From: Clostridia bacterium
GTDB taxonomy: Bacteria > Bacillota_A > Clostridia > Oscillospirales > CAG-272
DNA: 36,509 bases
Reading direction: 5' to 3'
NCBI GenBank assembly: GCA_017454075.1
Contig: JAFTDQ010000129.1
Coordinates: 1-36,509, forward strand
Shown: piece by piece, positions 33,275-36,509 of the stretch
How positions within the stretch are numbered: position 1 is the first letter of the stretch
Layout: the number at the start of each line of letters is the position of its first letter
Translations under genes and position numbers: made by a program
The notes under the pieces: generated by a model
Told to the model about the DNA's origin: nothing
What the model saw: the letters and a program-made list of their open reading frames with translations, nothing else
The model's database searches: none

Positions 33275-34128
33275 TCAGCGGCGGAAAAATCGGGAAAACC
33301 GAAATGAGGAACCCCGACACGATGCATATCGACAGGTGTCAGACTGACGAGGTCCTCAGGATCATACAGCGTGAAAACGAAAAGGCGGTAAAGGCGGTAG
33401 AAGCCGCCATCCCGCAGATCGCCGCCGCCTGCGACGCGATAGCACGCTCGATGAAAAACGGCGGGCGCCTCATATACGTCGGCGCCGGCACGTCAGGCAG
33501 ATTGGGCGTCCTTGACGCCGCCGAGTGCCCCCCTACCTTCGGCGTGGACCCGGGACTTGTAACGGGGATAATCGCCGGCGGATATGAATGTATGGTCCGC
33601 GCCTCGGAAAACGCAGAGGACTCGGGCGAAAACGGCATCGCTGATCTGAAAAAAATTTCCCTGAGAAAAGAAGACTCCGTGGTTGGCATCTCAGCATCGG
33701 GAAACGCAAGATACGTTGCCGACGCGCTCTCATACGCGAAGTCGATAGGCTGCGTGACCGCGGGCATCACGTCGAATTACGGTAGCAGGCTCGATCTTGA
33801 GCCGGATTTTTCCATCGTATCGGATACCGGCCCGGAACCCATAACCGGCTCGACGAGAATGAAGGCCGGGACGGCTCAGAAAATCATCTGTAATATGATC
33901 TCAACGACCGTTATGATAAAACTCGGGATGGTCTACGAGAATATGATGATAAACCTCAGACCGACGAACGAGAAACTCCGTCGGAGATGCGTGCTTATAG
34001 TGAGCGAGATACTGTCCTGCGGAGAAGCGGAGGCGGAGAAGAGGCTTTCTGAAAACGGATGGTCCATACGCGCGGCGGTCGAAAGCCGCGACGGACTCGC
34101 AGCGACGGAGAGCGCCGATTTCAGATGA
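33271..34128 (+). CDS. murQ: N-acetylmuramic acid 6-phosphate etherase
   Basis: Splits the lactyl ether of MurNAc-6-phosphate to GlcNAc-6-phosphate in peptidoglycan recycling. The 285-residue protein begins with the family pattern TEMRNPDTMHIDR, has the SIS phosphosugar loop GAGTSGRLG at 71-79, then AAECPPTFG with Glu85, and RASENAEDSG, where E. coli MurQ has its second catalytic Glu. PITGSTRMKAGTAQK is the late family signature. The length is slightly short of the usual 300. It overlaps the kinase gene by four bases and the HAD gene by four, placing it firmly in a cytoplasmic amino-sugar pathway. Confidence 0.94.
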   Translation: MISGGKIGKTEMRNPDTMHIDRCQTDEVLRIIQRENEKAVKAVEAAIPQIAAACDAIARSMKNGGRLIYVGAGTSGRLGVLDAAECPPTFGVDPGLVTGIIAGGYECMVRASENAEDSGENGIADLKKISLRKEDSVVGISASGNARYVADALSYAKSIGCVTAGITSNYGSRLDLEPDFSIVSDTGPEPITGSTRMKAGTAQKIICNMISTTVMIKLGMVYENMMINLRPTNEKLRRRCVLIVSEILSCGEAEAEKRLSENGWSIRAAVESRDGLAATESADFR

Positions 34129-34736
34129 TCAGGAATTTTGTTTTCGATTTCGGAAACGTCCTTGTCGACTGGCATCCCATACCGTATATCATGTCGGTTT
34201 TCGGATGCACCGAAGAAACCGCCCGCGAATACGACTCAAGGATTTTCAAAAGCCGGGAATGGAGAGACGAGGGCGTCGGCGCTTTCGGCAGGGATCACAC
34301 AAGAGCGGAACTGATCGGGAAATACCCGGATGACGCGGAAAACATGGCAAAGCTGATCGACGGCGCACCCGGTATGCTCGTCGAATACAGGTATAATACA
34401 GAGATCCTGAGAAAACTCAAATCGCTCGGATACGGTTTATATTATCTGTCAAACACTAACCTTCCTGATTACGAGTATATCATCGGCAACTGTTCGTTTT
34501 TCCCCCTGATGGATGGCGGACTCGCGTCATTTATGGAGAAGATGGTCAAGCCGTCTCATTCTATATTTGAACTTTTTGCCAAAAGATATGACAAAAACCC
34601 GCGGGAATGTTGCTTCATCGACGATATGGAGGTCAATACCCTTGCGGCAAGCGAAGTCGGCTTCGAGGTCATCACGCTTAAGAACCCATCGGAACTGGGC
34701 CGGCTGATATCAAAAAAGGCAGGCGTTGAAGTATAG
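34125..34736 (+). CDS. HAD-family phosphatase, YihX-like
   Basis: A 203-residue haloacid dehalogenase-superfamily hydrolase; the ATG at 34125 overlaps the murQ stop, whereas the frame upstream merely runs through murQ. Motif I is DFGNVL with Asp8 as nucleophile, motif II LSNTN, motif III Lys142 in VKPSHS, motif IV FIDDMEVN with Asp166 and Asp167. The DxGNV form is typical of the YihX branch that dephosphorylates alpha-glucose-1-phosphate and related sugars. In this operon it could act on a sugar phosphate made by the kinase or by MurQ; specificity is unproven. Confidence 0.9.
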   Translation: MIRNFVFDFGNVLVDWHPIPYIMSVFGCTEETAREYDSRIFKSREWRDEGVGAFGRDHTRAELIGKYPDDAENMAKLIDGAPGMLVEYRYNTEILRKLKSLGYGLYYLSNTNLPDYEYIIGNCSFFPLMDGGLASFMEKMVKPSHSIFELFAKRYDKNPRECCFIDDMEVNTLAASEVGFEVITLKNPSELGRLISKKAGVEV

Positions 34737-34776
34737 GCAGAAGAAAAGCCCTTACGTGATCGCCGAAAAAGGAAAA

Positions 34777-36342
34777 ATGAGATTCAGAAAATTCTTTGTC
34801 ACCCTGACGCTTTTGCTCGCTCTGATAATTACGGGCACGGGCTGCAGCCCGGCGCGACCGGGGGATGAGACAGGCAGCTCCGGCGACGTATCCGGCAGTT
34901 CGGCAGAAACGGACGTCGCTTTCCCGGACGGCTTTTCGTATGCCGATTCACATTATGTGATAAACGGAACCGCCGCCACGGCGTCGGTATCGGCCGCCGA
35001 TATACTTTCGACCGTCTACGGCGGCGCGTTCAGAAACGAGCCGATGTGCAAAAACGGTTTCAGAGTCGAGGTCACGGTGACGCCGAGGTCAAAGGCGACG
35101 AACGCGGGCCTTCTTTTCGGGGCATTTGAAACGGAAGGTAACGAAGGCTTTAACGGATATGCCTTTACGCTTTTCAACAACAAGGTCTTTTTGTATCAGG
35201 TAAGAAGCCTTGCGACAAAAATGACCGTCACCGAGCTTGCGAGCTTGCCGTCGGGAGATTTTAAGAGATCGACAGGCAGAAAGCTGAGGGTCGAGGCCGC
35301 GGGAGGGATCGTCCGCTGTTATCTGTGCGAAGATCCCGAAGGGACGGAGCCGTGGCCGGAATTTGAGTTTGAGCTCGACCTGCGCGGGACGGGCATCGGA
35401 TATTTTGATAACGGCCAGGGCGCGGAGTTTGAAGGCTTCAGGGCGGAGCCCCTGTCTGAAACAGACCCCGGGAATACGTATCAGAATCCCATATTCGGGC
35501 CCTACAACGGCGCCGACCCTTACGTTCTTTATCACGACGGGGTTTATTATCTGTATTGCTCCGGGTATTCGCCGTTTAACGAAGGCTTCTGGTACTGGAC
35601 GTCCACGGATCTTGTAAACTGGGTCGTCGGCGAAAAATGTGCCGGTCCGTGGTTCGGCGCGGGGTCGGGGACCTACTGGGCGCCCGAGGTTTACAAAATC
35701 GGCGACAGGTTCGTGATGGTCGCCACGGTAAATCAGAGAACGGTGATAGCCGAATCCGACTCGCCCGGCGGACCGTTTGTCCCGCAGGACGACTATCTTA
35801 TCGACGGGCGAGCGATCGACGGACACATTTTTGTTGACGACGACGGCCGGTTGTATCTGTACTACGTCAATGCGGGTATACATGGCTGCGAGCTGAATGA
35901 AAACCTGGCGATCGTCCCCGGAACCGAAAGAACGGTCTTCAAAGCGAACGAAACCTGGGAAGGCGGCGTTACCGAGGCTCCCTTTGTCGTCAAACACAAC
36001 GGGGTCTATTATCTGATGTTCTCGGGCAACAATGCGTTGAGCGCGGGATATGCCGTCGGATACGCAACGTCAAACTCGCCTCTCGGGACTTACGTGAAAT
36101 ATGACGCAAACCCGATCCTTCTTAAAACATTTAAAACAAACGCCCCGGGTCATAACAGCATAATTTCATCCCCCGACGGCAGCGAGCTGTTCATCGTATA
36201 TCACACTCACCGTTCGACAGGTTCGTCAACGCCGAGGACAATAAATATCGACAGGGTACGTTTTGTCCCTACCGAGTCGGGGATTGACCGGATTGAGGTC
36301 TACGGGCCGACGACCGTCCCTCAGCCGGTACCGAAAAAGTAA
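34777..36342 (+). CDS. GH43-family glycosidase lipoprotein with N-terminal beta domain
   Basis: A 521-residue extracellular lipoprotein. I start at ATG 34777, preceded by AAAAAGGA, which begins the signal MRFRKFFVTLTLLLALIITG with lipidation Cys23; an upstream TTG frame would bury it. A Ser/Gly linker leads to a concanavalin-like domain (about 45-230) and then a GH43 catalytic domain (about 233-521). All three acidic residues are present: Asp247 in NGADPYV, Asp348 in RAIDGHIF and Glu400 in VTEAPFV; YWAPEVYKI and APGHNSI also match. It is 40 bases after the HAD gene and closes the operon. It should cut arabinose- or xylose-type side chains at the surface and feed the cytoplasmic enzymes upstream. 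Confidence 0.9.
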   Translation: MRFRKFFVTLTLLLALIITGTGCSPARPGDETGSSGDVSGSSAETDVAFPDGFSYADSHYVINGTAATASVSAADILSTVYGGAFRNEPMCKNGFRVEVTVTPRSKATNAGLLFGAFETEGNEGFNGYAFTLFNNKVFLYQVRSLATKMTVTELASLPSGDFKRSTGRKLRVEAAGGIVRCYLCEDPEGTEPWPEFEFELDLRGTGIGYFDNGQGAEFEGFRAEPLSETDPGNTYQNPIFGPYNGADPYVLYHDGVYYLYCSGYSPFNEGFWYWTSTDLVNWVVGEKCAGPWFGAGSGTYWAPEVYKIGDRFVMVATVNQRTVIAESDSPGGPFVPQDDYLIDGRAIDGHIFVDDDGRLYLYYVNAGIHGCELNENLAIVPGTERTVFKANETWEGGVTEAPFVVKHNGVYYLMFSGNNALSAGYAVGYATSNSPLGTYVKYDANPILLKTFKTNAPGHNSIISSPDGSELFIVYHTHRSTGSSTPRTINIDRVRFVPTESGIDRIEVYGPTTVPQPVPKK

Positions 36343-36345
36343 ATG

Positions 36346-36361
36346 TGCTTTTTAAAAAGCA
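36346..36361. terminator. Weak palindrome after the last GH43 gene
   Basis: TGCTTTTT-AAAAAGCA is a perfect 16-base palindrome three bases after the stop, but it has no loop bases and little GC, so as a terminator it is poor. Confidence 0.3.
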
Positions 36362-36404
36362 TAAAAATAAAAAAGGAGCCAACTATCATTAAGTCAAGAG
36401 GAAA

Positions 36405-36485
36405 ATGAAAAAAAGTCGAGATTATCCTTGGCTTTTGTTCGGGCGGCTGGAAGGTATAACAATAAAGCCATCAAAAGGTGGCTGA
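36405..36485 (+). other. Possible 26-residue ORF in AT-rich end
   Basis: AAGAGGAA precedes an ATG that opens a 26-residue frame (MKKSRDYPWLLFGRLEG...). A second frame across the same bases also reads plausibly and ends at about the same place. The last 170 bases are AT-rich (17 of 60 G+C in one line). This could be a leader peptide, the edge of a mobile or acquired piece, or noncoding; it cannot be settled inside the window. Confidence 0.2.
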
Positions 36486-36509
36486 AAAAACAATGACGTG
36501 AAATAACGA

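Noticed and set aside
36380..36509. Start of a transposase or other element at the window end
   Set aside because: Two overlapping short frames read equally well, and no terminal inverted repeat or known motif can be seen before the window stops.
1..36509. tRNA, rRNA, CRISPR arrays or insertion sequences
   Set aside because: No cloverleaf, spaced direct-repeat array, transposase motif or terminal inverted repeats were found on reading either strand.

Overview
The window looks like a chromosomal segment of an uncultured anaerobic Clostridia-type Firmicute, probably a gut or plant-biomass degrader. The grounds are strong AGGAGG-like ribosome binding sites, consensus TTGACA/TATAAT promoters with 17-base spacers, a pyrimidine operon with pyrK and the zinc-bearing regulatory subunit pyrI, a PyrR-type RNA hairpin, Gram-positive lipoprotein and C-terminally anchored surface proteins, and several GH43-type glycosidases. 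I ran no database search; all family names come from reading motifs.

Layout. (1) 98-2061: a promoter, a GH43 lipoprotein and an AraC-family regulator, closed by a perfect hairpin. (2) 2139-6346: a promoter and four NAD(P)-type oxidoreductases (MDR, Gfo/Idh/MocA, extended SDR, quinone-oxidoreductase-like MDR), the first three overlapping. (3) 6393-17066: an orphan solute-binding lipoprotein followed by four large secreted or anchored proteins built from one recurring beta-helix-like module. One of them carries a GH43 domain that seems to lack a catalytic residue. A 59-residue ORF sits between two of them. (4) 17189-20790: a patchwork with a broken solute-binding lipoprotein gene that keeps its promoter and terminator, an AlbA_2/Schlafen-type ATP-binding regulator, an AT-rich protein fragment, and a YjbR-family gene. 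(5) 20846-29860: the pyrimidine operon pyrC-carB-pyrK-pyrD-pyrF-pyrE-pyrB-pyrI, without carA, preceded by a PyrR-like hairpin that reaches into the pyrC ribosome binding site, and ended by a strong terminator. (6) 29996-36342: a consensus promoter and a tightly packed operon: a DUF6259-like putative glycosidase, an XRE-HTH fused to a BadF-type sugar kinase, murQ, a YihX-like HAD phosphatase and a GH43 lipoprotein.

How the parts fit. Regions 1-3 and 6 read as carbohydrate capture, cleavage and sugar conversion. Lipoprotein and anchored proteins would bind and cut polysaccharide outside the cell, and oxidoreductases would process sugars inside. In region 6 an amino-sugar/MurNAc branch would run kinase to etherase to phosphatase. 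Region 5 is a housekeeping UMP pathway and is visibly richer in GC: one hand-counted 60-base line in carB is 40/60 G+C, one in the beta-helix gene 30/60, and one in the AT-rich fragment 16/60. The most unusual items are the surface-protein cluster with six copies of one module, the GH43 domain missing its middle Asp, the kinase fused to a DNA-binding domain, and the compact pyr leader.
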